Position numbers and translations under genes: made by a program
Shown: one piece after another, positions 1 through 11,828 of the stretch
Layout of the letters: each line of letters begins with the position of its first letter
Numbering within the stretch: position 1 is the first letter of the stretch
Assembly: GCF_028009165.1 (NCBI RefSeq)
Contig: NC_079242.1
Coordinates: forward strand, 2,232,001 to 2,296,000
Origin: Akanthomyces muscarius
Taxonomy: Eukaryota; Ascomycota; Sordariomycetes; Hypocreales; Cordycipitaceae
Reading direction: 5' to 3'
Length of the DNA stretch: 64,000 nt
The notes under the pieces: model-generated
Told to the model about the DNA's origin: nothing
Seen by the model: the letters and a program-made list of their open reading frames with translations, nothing else
Databases searched by the model: none

Positions 1-128
1 TATTTTGTACAGTCATTTACAGAATCAAGTTTCGAGCATAGTAGCTCATGGGCACAGTCCCCCATTCCACGTATACACAAAATAAGTACAAGGCAGCGTG
101 GGCTCATCCTGCAGCCCAATACACAACC

Positions 129-3065
129 CTAACCCAGTCCAACCGCCCAAGCCGCATCGCCAAGCTGCTGAATCAGATGACACAGGTTCTCTACAATCGG
201 TGGTGTCGCTTCCTTACCCTGAGACACATTGGCACGCAGAATCTCCTGCGAGATTTCCATGCAGGCCCTGGTGTCTTGTAGGGATGCTTCCTTTGCCACA
301 CCTCGCACCAACGGGCCGCGAATCAGCGGGCGGCCTTGGTCGAATCCAATAAACCGCTGCACGGACAGTGAGTCCTGGTCGTCAAGATAGACGTTTCCGT
401 AGGCGTATTGCGATGTCATCGTTTGCTGCCGGTTGGCCTTGTTAACCACACCATACGTCCACAGGGCAAGGGCGGCGTGATGCACTGCGACGGCATAGAA
501 TCCGTTCAGATGGTCTCGCGGAAACATCTTCGCGCAGCGCAGAATCTGTCCTGCGCCAAACACTGCAGTTCGCGCCGCGGTGCTTGCTGCCCACTGCTGG
601 AGAACAGGGTAGATTCGACGGGCCTGATCCTCGCCCTCTTTGCCAGAGAATAGCTGCAGGTCATCAAGCGACACATGGAGGTTCATCTGCAACAGATGCA
701 GCACGACTTGCTCCTGCACCGACATGTCTGGCCAGTCTCCGGCCACCAATTGAAAGTTTTGCAGCTCTCTTACCAGCTCTTGGTGCCGCGAGTTAAGGAG
801 CAAGCTTGACGCCGAGTTCATGTTGCTCGTATATGATCGGGTTCGGTGCACCGCGCTGAGTTGACGATACTCCAATATCAAGCTCCAAAACCCATGAAGG
901 TATATCGAAATAGATAGCTGAAGATCCAAACGCGATGCGTTGGCTGGAAGCTTGTGCACCTCGTAAAACAAGTCTCCTAGCGATGGCGGCCGCTTCGTTT
1001 GACCAGAATGACGCTCCATATACTTGGCTTTCCACTCTGCCGCCGTTGGAGCGAACCACAACTCTCTAGACTCTGGCAATGGCAGCGTCATTTCTCCATA
1101 TGACATGCACGGGTTCGTCAACGTTGTCATGGACACTTGCGCTTCACGAAGGTAACAGTGAAATGCCAGTCGTTTCCACTGCTCTCGAGAAACCCAAGTC
1201 TTCCATTTTTCTTCAAGTTCTTCTCCTTCGTCCGACGCGCGAACCTCCATCAAAGGATAGTTGGCGCGCTGAAGCTTGCCACGATACCGCATCATCGTTA
1301 CCGGAATGGCAAGGTGACATTCTGCAATCTCCATCTTGCGTCGATTTCCACTCCAGAGGGCAATATCTTCCCAGAGAATGAGAGATTGGACCAGACCCAG
1401 GTTTTGAATTGCAGTGTTGTTGGCTTCGAACCGGGAGGGTATCGTGATACGAATAGCTTCTTGCACGGCAAATCCAAATTTCCGCAGCGTCGGTACCGGC
1501 GTTGACACTGCTCCGGCAGCTGCGGCGGTTCCTATCCACTCAGGCCACTGCTCATTCAGTTTGAAGCTGGGAAAATGGATCCAGCCTGACACTTGACATG
1601 CATGCGCCGCCAGGAAAATGTGAATCATGCTGTCCATCAGCTCAACTGTTGGAAATGATGCAGCAACCTGGTTCCTGCTACTGTCGGTCTTGCAAGTACT
1701 GAGCACTGAAGAGAGCAACCTGTCTCGCCCAGACTGCTCCAGCTTCTCCTCTGAAACTCGAAAAGCCTTGTTATCGCCTCTCTTTAGATGCATCTTGGCA
1801 GCTTGGCTGCTGCTGACCGGCATATGTCCCAGTTCTGTATAACCTGTGTCGTGCTCCTTTGGCTGCCAGCGCCAAGGTGATTCCGTCCAGCCCCTGACAA
1901 GTGCGTTGCGCATCTGTGCGACTTCGCCCGCCGTCTCAGGGCGGCTAATACTGCCCTCCCGCCTCGATCGGGGCATGTTTCCCATAAGATCCAGATTCCA
2001 ATTATCCAGGAGCCCAAAGTCCATGTCCGTCATTTCCAGATTGGTATTGTCGCAGAAATCCAATACATCAAGGCCATGGGGATCTGCGTTTCGCGACGGG
2101 TTGAAGGGTTGGTCGTAGAGCACATCTCGTAAGAAGTCGAAAAAGGGCATGGCCGCGGGATCCATCATATTGGCGGTAGGTTGCGCTAGCATTTGCGAAG
2201 TATCCATCTGCTCTGTGGAGGGATGCACGTAGCCGTACGCCATTTGGTTGTTATGAAAATTATTCTGCTCCTGTGCACTCTCAGGTGTTGGCAGTTGACC
2301 GTCATCGTGAGGAAGCTGGGTAGTCTGCGATCCAGGTGTCGTGTTGGTGTGCGCAGCTGGGACGGAGCTGGCAGTGTCGGGGATGGAGGATTGGTGTGGA
2401 TGAGACGAGGGCGATGGCTCGCTCGACTCTGTGGACGCAGTCTGGGCAGCTGCTTCGGCCGGAAAGTGCGCGATATTCTTTGAGTGCCCATGGCCGATCT
2501 CAGACGAGACACACTCGAGGTTTCTGGAGACACAGCGCTTGCACGGCTTCGTTTCTTCGCATTTGACCCTGGCAGTCGCGCAAGGTCGGCAAGCCTGAGA
2601 AACACGGCCTGGGCCTGGTGAAGTCTGTTTACGGCGACGCTTTGCAGGCGAGTCGTTTGCATGGTTCGCGACGTGCCGGCGTAATAGGTCTTTTCTGGCA
2701 AAAGACTTTTGACAGATTTCGCAGATGAAGCGGCGGCCCAGGGTATGTGTTTGGACATGCCGAACAAGATGTTCGGGCCGCGAATATGAGCGGCCACAAT
2801 CCCTGCAGGCATAAAGATTGCTACCTACATGTCCCTTACGAGGCGTCGTCGCGGCAGACTGATCCGGCTGGGTGGAATCCGTCGAGGCTGCGACTGCTGG
2901 GCTGGCAGTGCTGGGTCCGGATGGGGGTTCGTTGTATTGCGCTGCGCCACCCGAGTAAGAGGTATTGCCTGGAGTATGGTTGTAGAACGGCTGCTGAGCG
3001 TGCTGCTGGTCCAGAAGAGGAGGCTGAGGGTCCAAGATTTTGGACAGCGATGAGGATCCGTTCAT
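129..3065 (-). CDS. C2H2 plus Zn2Cys6 dual zinc-finger transcription factor
   Basis: This is an uninterrupted 978-codon gene with its ATG at 3063-3065 and its stop at 129-131. Two C2H2 fingers lie near the N-terminus (C87/C90/H103/H107 and C115/C118/H131/H135). A basic stretch AKRRRKQ (about 141-147) follows, then a textbook fungal Zn2Cys6 cluster (C159, C162, C169, C175, C178, C185; spacing 2-6-5-2-6). Residues 190-300 are S/T/P/Q-rich and probably disordered. The C-terminal 500 residues resemble the fungal-specific regulator domain (PF04082 middle homology region). Family knowledge: such proteins are nuclear DNA-binding regulators, and the C2H2+C6 combination is a recognised filamentous-fungal architecture. 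It is transcribed divergently from the MFS transporter at 4803 across a 1.7-kb gap, so control of that neighbour is possible but unproven. Its target genes cannot be read from sequence. Confidence 0.93.
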   Translation of the reverse strand: MNGSSSLSKILDPQPPLLDQQHAQQPFYNHTPGNTSYSGGAAQYNEPPSGPSTASPAVAASTDSTQPDQSAATTPRKGHVGSNLYACRDCGRSYSRPEHLVRHVQTHTLGRRFICEICQKSFARKDLLRRHVANHANDSPAKRRRKQTSPGPGRVSQACRPCATARVKCEETKPCKRCVSRNLECVSSEIGHGHSKNIAHFPAEAAAQTASTESSEPSPSSHPHQSSIPDTASSVPAAHTNTTPGSQTTQLPHDDGQLPTPESAQEQNNFHNNQMAYGYVHPSTEQMDTSQMLAQPTANMMDPAAMPFFDFLRDVLYDQPFNPSRNADPHGLDVLDFCDNTNLEMTDMDFGLLDNWNLDLMGNMPRSRREGSISRPETAGEVAQMRNALVRGWTESPWRWQPKEHDTGYTELGHMPVSSSQAAKMHLKRGDNKAFRVSEEKLEQSGRDRLLSSVLSTCKTDSSRNQVAASFPTVELMDSMIHIFLAAHACQVSGWIHFPSFKLNEQWPEWIGTAAAAGAVSTPVPTLRKFGFAVQEAIRITIPSRFEANNTAIQNLGLVQSLILWEDIALWSGNRRKMEIAECHLAIPVTMMRYRGKLQRANYPLMEVRASDEGEELEEKWKTWVSREQWKRLAFHCYLREAQVSMTTLTNPCMSYGEMTLPLPESRELWFAPTAAEWKAKYMERHSGQTKRPPSLGDLFYEVHKLPANASRLDLQLSISIYLHGFWSLILEYRQLSAVHRTRSYTSNMNSASSLLLNSRHQELVRELQNFQLVAGDWPDMSVQEQVVLHLLQMNLHVSLDDLQLFSGKEGEDQARRIYPVLQQWAASTAARTAVFGAGQILRCAKMFPRDHLNGFYAVAVHHAALALWTYGVVNKANRQQTMTSQYAYGNVYLDDQDSLSVQRFIGFDQGRPLIRGPLVRGVAKEASLQDTRACMEISQEILRANVSQGKEATPPIVENLCHLIQQLGDAAWAVGLG

Positions 3066-4802
3066 GATGGTCGTCTTGGCGGCCTGGAGAAGCCAAGCTA
3101 TACCTGTGTTGACGGCCAGCCGTTACATGAGGACGGTCGCACGCGACAGGTTATCGGGCAGAGAAGACGCTGCAACTGAGGTGTACTGATCGCAACGACC
3201 AGGCAACGACGGACAGAGTCGACTTCAATGCTGGCAGCGACGCGGCTGGGATTCGAGAAAACGATCGCGGAGCCGTTTCCGTGCAGCGGCTGGGTTGGAT
3301 GGTGCTGACTATTATGCCACCAAGTCTGCAAGCTTGTGGTTAATTAGCTGGATAGCGCCATCCTGTTGAGGGCCTGGGGCACCGCCGAGAGGCCGACCTT
3401 GGCAGCAAGAACTGGAGTCGAGTTGCCAGCCGGACAGCGATCTGCCCTCCATCCACTCGCAGAGTCGCAATGGCAATGCTCTGCGCTGGGACACTAATTT
3501 AGCGCCATGTTAGTCTGGTTAGCTGATGAGTGGAGGCTGTCAAGAACTTTGCTTGCGTTGGGCCCAAGCTAGGCAGAGGAGGCCACTGGTACAGCTAGAG
3601 TTTTGGCTAGGGCCTAGATGGGTGGAAGACGGGGAGCGCGAGACACCTGAGAGAAGAGAGGGTGGGCGAAACAGCTGGGGTCTGCGATGCCAGATGCCCC
3701 GTCATCAACTTCGGCTGACACCAATATTAGGTGCTGAAAGGATTTTGATGTTGAATGCGGTGTTTTGTGCATGCTCGTGGCAGATACTTCGAGATGTTTG
3801 TGCTGGCGCTTTTGCCTATTCGCTAGGTAGGAGCAAACGGCCTGTGAGAGAAGCGTACGAACCTTGGGCAGATATTTGGAATGGGAGTCGTGGGGGAGGT
3901 GGAGGTACCTACCTACCTACTTGAAAGCAGGTACGTAAGCTGCCACTCCGCCATCCGTTGGTTCGCGACCCCAAATACTGATCATGATATGAATCGCCTC
4001 AACTGCACTGCACGTCTACGAAAAAAACAACTACATGCAAAGGCAAAACTGCGCGACCATCGCTTTACCCATAACACAACATCACAAAAGACCAACATCC
4101 TCTGTAGATGAGGCCCGCGTACTGGCAGCCAGTGGTCAGCAGTACCGAGTCCACGCACTAAATACTTAGTTAGCTGGACGCACGCTGCGCACCACCGCTC
4201 TAACTTGTCTGTGTGCTGACAGAAGCATTGCGACGGTACGACACCACCAAGACGCCCCTGTACTGAAGAGGCCCCGGCGTCAGATCAGCAACAGTATCCC
4301 TAGCCAGCATCGTTCTGCAGCCAGTGAGCCGCCAATAACGCCTCTCAGACTCAGACACGGAAACAAGACATTGGCCAGCTCGGATGCTCTCGGCAGTTGA
4401 CAGCAGGAACGCGCTGCACCGAGCTGCGATTTGGCTTCTCCAAGGCCCTGATAAAAGTACGCTACCAAGCCCAAGCATCGGGCCCGGCTAGATCCTCCAA
4501 ACCAGCCAGTCAACCAGTCAGCAACCAGTCAACGGTCTGACATGCCCACTGTCCAGCCTGCAGGGTCGCTCAATCAAAAACAGGACTAATCCGTAAAGAT
4601 ATCACATCACTCCAGTTTTCGGCAGCTGACCGAGAACCGGCTCTGAAACCTCGAGTCGAGGAATAAATAAGCTCCCGGTCGCGCCAATCTCAAAACTCGA
4701 TCTCCGCTCGATTCGTCCCTGTTAGAAAATACGTCTTTTATAGATTCACTGCCAGTGCCTCGACAGCCGTCACTGTTGCCGTACTTCATTCACCGGCCCG
4801 TC
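3066..4802. other. Divergent intergenic region, regulator / MFS transporter
   Basis: This 1.7-kb stretch separates the two divergent starts and must hold both promoters. It contains a GGTACCTACCTACCTAC tract near 3904-3921, three ~11-bp direct repeats at 4499-4533 and an A/T-rich GAATAAATAA at 4661-4670, about 140 bp before the transporter ATG. Short ORFs here look random, and I see no supported gene. Confidence 0.7.
4499..4533 (+). repeat. Three ~11-bp direct repeats (AACCAGYCA type)
   Basis: AACCAGCCAGTC, AACCAGTCAGC and AACCAGTCAAC follow each other head to tail about 270-300 bp upstream of the MFS transporter ATG. Such a short repeat could be a multi-site regulator target or slippage. 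Its function is unknown. Confidence 0.6.
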
Positions 4803-6611
4803 ATGGCTGCTACTGACGTTCAGGTGGTTTCGCGGTCGCATGAGAAAGGCTCCGAGTCGGTCCCTCGCAAAGCGACACTGGGCAACGTCCGCCTCCGAAA
4901 TCAAGAAAATGATGAGATCATCTTGATTCCTACGCCGTCATCCGATCCAAATGATCCGTTGAACTGGTTCGTCTGCCCTGACCCGTAGGCTTTTCATTCA
5001 CGTCTAACTTGTCGGCAAAAGGTCTCAATGGCGCAAAAAATACATCGCAATTGTGCTGTGCGTAGCCATGGCCATGTGCAATTTTTTGGCAGCAGGGCCC
5101 TCAATTGCCATTGTGCGCACAGCCATAGACTTCTTTCCACAGACTGCACAGAGTGAAACCCTCATGACTTACGCCATTCCAAGAGTTGCCTACTTCTTCA
5201 CCTCAACTTCGCTTCTCCAAGGCATGGGCAATCTCTTCTGGATTCCCGCTGCCAACAAATGGGGTCGCAGGCCCGTTTACATTGCCAGCTACACAATATA
5301 CTTTGCGACCGCTGTTTGGCTTATATTCGAGAAATCGTATTCTGGATTTCTTGTCGGTCGCATCCTCATGGGCTTTGGCGCCGGTGCCGCAGAAACTCTT
5401 GCACCAGTCACCATCACTGACATCTTCTTCCTACATGAGCGGGGAGCCATCATGTCCGCCTATACCTGCTTCCTCTCCATCGGCGTTGCCTTTGGTATGA
5501 TCATTTCGGGAGGGATCACCGCTAACAAAGACTGGCGCACAATCTACGAAGTGAGCTCTGCCTTGATCGGCTTTGTCCTCCTTCTCCTGTTCTTTACACT
5601 ACCTGAAACGGCATATAAGCGAATGGAACATATCAAGCACATCTCGTCAGGGTCTTCCGAAGCTCTGGGAAGCAATGTGAGCCAAAACAGCGATGCCGAG
5701 ACTGGACAGCCCACTGCTCCCAAGCACACATACCTGCAGTCGCTGAAAGTCTTTCGCCGCAAACCTTTGACCGACGAAAGCATGCTGAAAATGTTTGTCC
5801 GACCGTTTGCTCTGGTTATTTTGCCATCGGTACTTTGGGCCGCTCTAGTCCAGTCTGTGACTATCGGCTTCCTTGTAGCCGTCACATCGAATGTTGATCC
5901 TGCTTTTGAGCAAGCCTACCGCTTTCAGCCGTGGCAAGTCGGCTTGTGCTTTTTCGCCGCCATCATAGGATCATTGCTTGGACTTCCGGCGGGAGGCAAG
6001 CTGGGTGACTTGTGTGCCGACTACTTGACCAAGCGAAATGGAGGTATCCGGGAGCCGGAGATGCGACTACCCACCATCATGATCTCGGCCATTACAGCTC
6101 CTCTAGCTCTCGTGCTCTATGGAGTTGGCATACAACATCATCTGCATTTCATCTGCCCAACTATTGGCCTGGCTTTGTGTAAGTAAACGAGCTGTTCCAA
6201 CTCACGATGTTGAGTATGACTAACACAGCTTATAGTGAACTTCTCCATTACGCAGGCCACTACCGTATGCCTCGTCTATGTCATTGACTCGTATCGACCT
6301 GTCGCAGGCGAAATTACGCTTGCCGTCATGGGATTCAAATGTGAGTTTGCCTATGGCCCGGAATAAGACACGACGCGCTAATACGATCCTCGACAGCCCT
6401 TTTTGGATTCTTCCTCTCTTTCGAGACAAACCCTTGGATCAACAAGTCTGGGTACCAAGATGCATACGGCGCCATGGCTGGCATCTCGGCAGCTGTCATC
6501 ATCATGTGGATTCCCTTGTACCTTTGGGGCAAAGCGCTCCGAACCAAGACCTGGCAGTGGCGTATCATGTCGCTGGTGCACTGGGCGGACGATCGCGAGG
6601 TTGGCGAATGA
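4803..6611 (+). CDS. MFS transporter, DHA1-like (drug:H+ antiporter type)
   Basis: There are four exons: 4803-4966, 5022-6178, 6236-6340 and 6397-6611. Introns of 55, 57 and 56 bp have GT/AG ends and restore one frame of 546 aa. The joins are supported by family-like continuity, for example DPNDPLNWSQWRKKY across intron 1. I chose ATG 4803 (MAATDV) over the in-frame ATG 4755 because it has the better start context. The protein has a hydrophilic N-terminus and about 12 membrane segments. The loop 2-3 signature is NKWGRRPV (residues 133-140), with a G-rich helix near ILMGFGAGAAE and a long cytosolic loop in the middle (around residues 230-270). Family knowledge: DHA1-type fungal carriers export drugs, polyamines or small metabolites by proton antiport at the plasma membrane. 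The substrate cannot be inferred. It is divergent from the zinc-finger regulator. Confidence 0.9.
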
Positions 6612-7414
6612 GAGCTCGAGGTAATTTGTATAATATAGTATAGAGTCTTTCTTTGGTGGAAGCGTAATGATAGAAAAATACCGAGAAATTAAACCTTGGA
6701 TATGGCGAAATATCACCTGTGTGGCGAGTGACACCCGAGATCAGCCAAATCTCATTACTACGATATGTACAATGTACATCAGAACACTGGAGATGATTTG
6801 AGCAGGATCAAGATGCAGGCCAAATGTTTTTGATTGATTACCTTGTTAATATAACGGTAAAGCAAGCTTGTCATTGGTACCTAGCCACCTACCAGTAGTC
6901 TCTGCCACGGAGTGGGGGCACGCATCGCCGTCGTCGCCACAATAGGCACCGATAGACGCTGGAGGGCGTGTGACATGCTCTGTCTTTAGTGGCGATGATG
7001 CATTGCTAAAGACGCCCACTTCTTGCCGCAAGGGTTGCTCGCGTGTCTCGACTTGCCCTTCTGTCTTCAGACTGTCGAAACATCATTAAATTATTACATC
7101 CACATTCACTTTTGTATTTTCTACGTCTCCGCTCCCGCACCTCTGCTTCCTTTCGGTACGTGCTGGCCGGACTGCTGCTCGGCGAAAGGGCTCGGAGTCG
7201 TTGTCCCAAGAAACTCGCATGAAGCGAGTGGCTGAGTGCCCGCGAAATTCAGTCGCCCGCATCTCAAGCCCCCAAATACGCCAAATCAAAAGCCGTCCGT
7301 CGATATCCGAGATTGTACTCACTTGTGGCTTTCCACTTCCTCAATACGCAATATAGTTCCCGAGATATATCACATTTTCGACGGTGCAACCACCTTGCAT
7401 CAATGTTATAGAGC
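6612..7414. other. Intergenic, MFS terminator side / FYVE-RING promoter side
   Basis: This 803-bp stretch holds the 3' end of the transporter transcript and the promoter of the next gene, both on the plus strand. A perfect 7-1-7 inverted repeat (ATGTACA A TGTACAT) lies at 6765-6779. I see no convincing ORF. Confidence 0.65.
6765..6779. repeat. 15-bp inverted repeat ATGTACA-A-TGTACAT
   Basis: A perfect 7-bp arm repeat with a single-base centre lies about 155 bp after the MFS transporter stop codon. It could sit in the 3' UTR, and the two TGTA cores resemble the start of Pumilio-type sites, but neither is a complete TGTANATA match. Function is not established. Confidence 0.45.
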
Positions 7415-9230
7415 ATGGCGACCCCGCGAGACCCTTCCGCGCACACGGCGGCGAGCGAGACGAGAGATGACACAACACAGCCCGGCGCCTCCACGAGCGC
7501 TGCAGGCCAACAAGCCACAGATGATAGTGTCGGCTTGTCTGCAGGTCGCGGCGAAACCCTCGATCGCAATAACGAGGAGGACCAGCCGTCGCCGGCTGAC
7601 GATGCTTCCTCGGCCCCAACTAGGGGTCCAGTTGCACAAACCCAGGCGCCGACCAACGAGGCGAATTCGCCTGCCTTGACTCCCGAAAACGAGCACCAGA
7701 ACACGCAAAACGACACCCAAAATAGAGAACACGACATTTCGGACAATGATCAACCCGCTCGAGAAGAATACCCTGCCACCGATGCTGAAAGCGCCAACGC
7801 TGAAAGCACAACAATTCCTATCAGGACCTCATCAGTCCGGGCATCATCACATGCCGCAGCAGTCCAGGCAGCCGCCGGACCATCGTCGAACTTCCGGATA
7901 GAACCTTCATCCCGCACGCAATTCATCGGCCCAGATGGACAGGTCGTGGACTTGGCGACCATCATGTATCCGCACCGGGCTAGCAGCATCTCTGAAAGTG
8001 CACCACGCTTATCTACAGGTAGACGAAGCAGCCTCCGCCAGCAATACAGTCATACTAGAGAACGCCCGCAACGATACCGCCGAGAGTCGCCCGAGTTTGT
8101 TGTTCCTAGGTGGCAGCCAGATGTTGAGGTGACGCTCTGTCCCATCTGCAACACACAATTCAGCATATGGGTGCGAAAGCACCACTGCAGGTGCGTATCT
8201 ACAAGGCGCAGTAGATGACATGTATAGTTACTAACGAGGGCGGTAGAAAATGCGGAAGAGTAGTCTGCAACTCGTGCTCTCCCCATCGTATCACGATCCC
8301 GAATCAATACATTGTTCGGCCCCCAGACTCTGAGGTTTCCTTTGCTTCAAGCCTGTTTGCGGATCCCATTGGAGCCAGCTATCCGGAGCATGATGGAATG
8401 CCGGGTGGTGAACGTGTTAGACTCTGCAATCCATGTGTTCCTGACCCAAATACGGCACCACCGCAAAGTCCGACGCCGGGCTCTCCGCGCTCGCCGCACC
8501 ACAGATCTCGGAGTAGCTTGAACAACGCTTATGGGTTTGGGGGACTGGCAGGCGCATTGCAGGCAGCCAACGACTCGACTCAGTATAATGGCTCCCGTAC
8601 AAGGAGCATTGCCTTGGTATTTACATGCACTGCATAGATTTGATTGCACTCAGCTAACCGGGTAATTAGAATCCACCTGCAAGAGGACACGACCCGGTAC
8701 CGACATCGAGCCGCAGCGCCTCATACCAGACTCCATTCGAACGGTACATGTCGGCACGCCCAGGGAATGCACAGTTCAGCACTCGGCCTGGACTGTTTGA
8801 GGATGGGGCGTCATCGTCACGGCACCGAGCACTGCCTCCGACGCCTCAGATTGCAGAAGAAGACGAATGCCCCGTATGCCACAGAGAGCTGCCCGCTACG
8901 ACGCTCCCCGACTTTGAAGTGTTGCGAGAGCAGCATATCACGGCATGCATCCAGTCCCACAGCACATACGGCAGCCCTGCTCCCGGGGTTGGAGTTGCGG
9001 TCGCGCCGCCGCCGGTCCCTCGTCGCAGCGGCATGTACACCTACACGGCGACGGAAAAGGACTGCGTGGACGATGCCGAGTGCACAATCTGCCTGGAGGA
9101 GTTTGCCGTCGGGGTGCCGATGGCGCGGCTGGAGTGCCTCTGCCGCTTCCACCGCGCTTGCATAGCAGCCTGGTTCGTGAACCACCCTGGACGGTGCCCT
9201 GTACACCAGCACGATGGTTTCGGATTCTAG
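7415..9230 (+). CDS. FYVE-finger / RING-finger E3 ubiquitin ligase (Pib1/ZNRF-like)
   Basis: Exons are 7415-8190, 8247-8616 and 8670-9230; introns of 56 and 53 bp restore a 568-aa frame. Intron 1 splits the RKHHCRKCG core of the FYVE finger. The first ~230 residues are S/T/Q-rich and probably disordered. The FYVE domain starts with the WxxD motif (W233-D236), then C242/C245, RKHHCRKCG (C258/C261), RVVCNSC (C266/C269) and a late C319/C322 pair, so it carries an insert. A further C-x2-C...H-x3-C unit (C449, C452, H471, C475) precedes a C-terminal RING: C520, C523, C538/C540, H543, C546, C558 and a final H561, the CPxH ending also known in ZNRF1/2. Family knowledge: FYVE binds phosphatidylinositol 3-phosphate on endosomes or vacuole, and RING recruits E2-ubiquitin. 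I infer a role in endosomal or vacuolar ubiquitination of membrane proteins. It is about twice the length of yeast Pib1. Confidence 0.9.
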
Positions 9231-10929
9231 GGTTGTTTCGGCGGCTTGCGTGTGCGTGAGTAATTGAAAGCTGGGCGATTGGTCAGCTGGAGTTGTTCAA
9301 GGGATTCAAGGCTGCCTGATTTTGTAGGGGAGCAAGCGATTTTCGGGATTTTTTATGGGAACATTTGCAACACACCCACCCCTCACTCTACTTTTCTTTA
9401 CATTATCACATCTTACCTTGTATTACATCATGTTAGATTGCATCAGCATACTGGAGACAGTTGTAAATGGAGCTCAACTGTCATAGTGCGCACACGTATG
9501 GTGCCTTTCTTTGCGAGAGTGAATCATCCAGATCGACCGGCTCGTGCTTCCATTGCGATACAGTTGCGATCGGGACGGGATACTAGTGTCGAGCACATGA
9601 TGGGGACAGGCAGGAAGGCAAAACGGGCGATAAAGAGCCGGTATATAAACTGGAGAATTGAATAAGCCCGGACAGGAAGAGGATTCAGGGTCTTCTTTCT
9701 TCCCTTTACAGCCTGACGTATTGGACGCTTGTTAGAATCACATCAGGATTTGCCAATTGAGCATGAAAGAGAGGCAGCCGGAACGGCATTGGTGAGCCGA
9801 GAGTTGGCCGATCGGTGACGAGCCAGCCGGCAGCAGGCTGCCTATTTCGTTACTGGGAGCTACCAGTACAGCAACACAAGAATTGGAGTAGCGACAAAGT
9901 ATCGGTACATGGTCATTTCAAGCCTCACAAGCGTCCTCCACTCGTGCCAGACCATGTTCAGCTGGGAGAGGATCTGCCAGCGAGACTAGCAGAGCGCCAC
10001 AGACCTTTGGAGCTCCAGCGGACGGGGCTCTGACGAGTTACTGGGACACGGCTCCACTGGGCGAGCTTGATGAGCCTCGCGGTCGCCGCAACCGATCTGG
10101 AACCACCGCAGAGTCGGGTCGGGGCTCTCTCTCCAACGGGGAGCTTGCGCCGCTGTTGGGGACATGGCAAATGGAGGCTGACAAAGAAGTTCAAGGACGA
10201 CAAGAAAGGAAACACAGAAGAGACAGATGGCCTTGTTGGTGACCGAGAAGAGAGAGCGCTGGATGAAGGAGTTATCGTCGTCGGTGGCTGGGATCACTGG
10301 CCAACTTGATAAGCGAGGGTGAACCATCCATCAGGGCATGCCAGCGAGGACATGGTGCAGAATGGGTCGTCCAGGCGGTTCAAGCCGCTGCATGTCTTGT
10401 GTGTGAATGAGGCCACGTACGGCAATTCAAGGTTCTGCGAGTACAAGTGTTCGGCTGCAGTCTCACAGGACTCTCACTGTCTGCCACCGCATCGCACGTC
10501 TCTGGTTTGTTCCACGCACCGGCTACACCGATGAGATGAGTTTTCCGCTTCCAAACAGCCCGCTGGACTTTTTGAAAAATAAAACAAAAATAAAATACCA
10601 ACAAGGCCCCTGCCGTGATTAGCGCTGGACGCTCTAGCGCATCCCCCCCGAGGCTCGACCCACGGCTTGAATGGGGATACGCAAGCCAGTGCCAGTTACG
10701 TAGTTGGGTAGGCGGACAGGCTGCGCCAGCCCACCAAGGTCCCTCCTCCCCTTCAGCAGCGCCGGGATCAGACCAGAGAGCTTTTGCTGGTACGGATGGG
10801 TATCTACTGGTAGGTATCTGTACACGAGTTTTAGCGGGCAGTGGGGACCTGGTGAACAGAAGATACTGATACAGGCAGGCACCAAGTAATTTCTAGGCAG
10901 GTCCAAGGCATTAGCTATCACTGGACATG

Positions 10930-10950
10930 TCTACCTACCTACCTACCTAG
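10930..10950. repeat. (CTAC)n microsatellite
   Basis: Four to five CTAC units lie in an intergenic region. The same tetranucleotide, or its complement GTAG, recurs at about 3906, 29280 and 38500, always outside coding sequence. Confidence 0.85.
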
Positions 10951-11616
10951 CTGACCGGATGTGGCTGAGCCAAGCTTTGCCAGGCAACCAGGGAAGCTGG
11001 ATTCAGGCAGTCGTTAGCGTGTCTGTGCCAGTACCTCACTGTACTCAGTACTGGGCAAATTGCTTGTGCTGAGCTGCCCTGGAATCCCCCGTGTCCCGTC
11101 TGAACTGAGCAGGATAAAGTAGGTGGCAGGTACCTGTACATCCGCAGCTCCAGCCGGTACCTTGCGAGCTAACCTGTCCGTGGTTGCGTAAATCACAGCT
11201 TGGTCTTCCTGCACCTCGTCGTCAACCAGCCAGCCACAACCACCCACCCCCTCACAGCTCAGAGCCTCTCTTTTCCTCTTCTCCGATCCATCGACTCTCC
11301 TTGCCCGTTTTTACCTTTATCCCTTCATCTCCCTTATTCGTTTTCGCGTTGCCAACGTCCCAGCTCCAGCCACGCGTTAGCTCTCTGCTTCCCGCATCTC
11401 TAATCTGTACCTACTGGAGCTTCGTCACTTGCCCAGTGCTAGCATCGGGCGTCACTTTTCATTGCGTGCAACTTACTCCGTACTAATCCTAAGATACCCC
11501 CGCCGCCTCTTCGCACACCCCTGTTGGACCAGCGTCATTTTATCGCCTACGTAGTGGGTTGCAGAGCGCCAGAAATAATCTTGTGGGCGCGCAGCTCCAG
11601 TTCCCATCGAGAGACA

Positions 11617-11645
11617 CTGCTGCTGCTCCTCCTCCTCCTCCTCCC
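11617..11645 (+). repeat. CTG/CTC trinucleotide tract in tricalbin leader
   Basis: A CTG(x3-4) then CTC(x5-6) run lies about 190 bp upstream of the tricalbin start, inside a pyrimidine-rich probable 5' UTR. Confidence 0.8.
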
Positions 11646-11828
11646 AGCCTGCAGCTGCTTGCGACAGCTCTCGCTAATCCTGCGTCTTGCAAACCACTGC
11701 TACTAATTTACCTCTGAATGTCGCCTCGTCGACTGGCGCGCGCCAATTGATTCTCGTCTCCGTCGATACACGTACCCAATTCGACCTTGAGCTGCATTGC
11801 GCATCACTCCCCTGTCAGCTAATTCGCC

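Larger units (their letters stand above)
9231..11828. other. 2.6-kb intergenic region upstream of the tricalbin gene
   Basis: No supported gene was found; short ORFs on both strands have random-looking composition. Visible structure is a (CTAC)4-5 tract at 10930-10950, several AGGTACCTG-type words around 11110-11160, and a C/T-rich leader from about 11220 to the ATG including a CTG/CTC tract at 11617-11645. The C/T-rich part is probably promoter and 5' UTR of the tricalbin gene. Confidence 0.65.

Noticed and set aside
129..6611. Regulator plus MFS pair as part of a secondary-metabolite cluster
   Set aside because: No polyketide synthase, NRPS, terpene cyclase or tailoring enzyme lies in the window; the neighbours are housekeeping genes.
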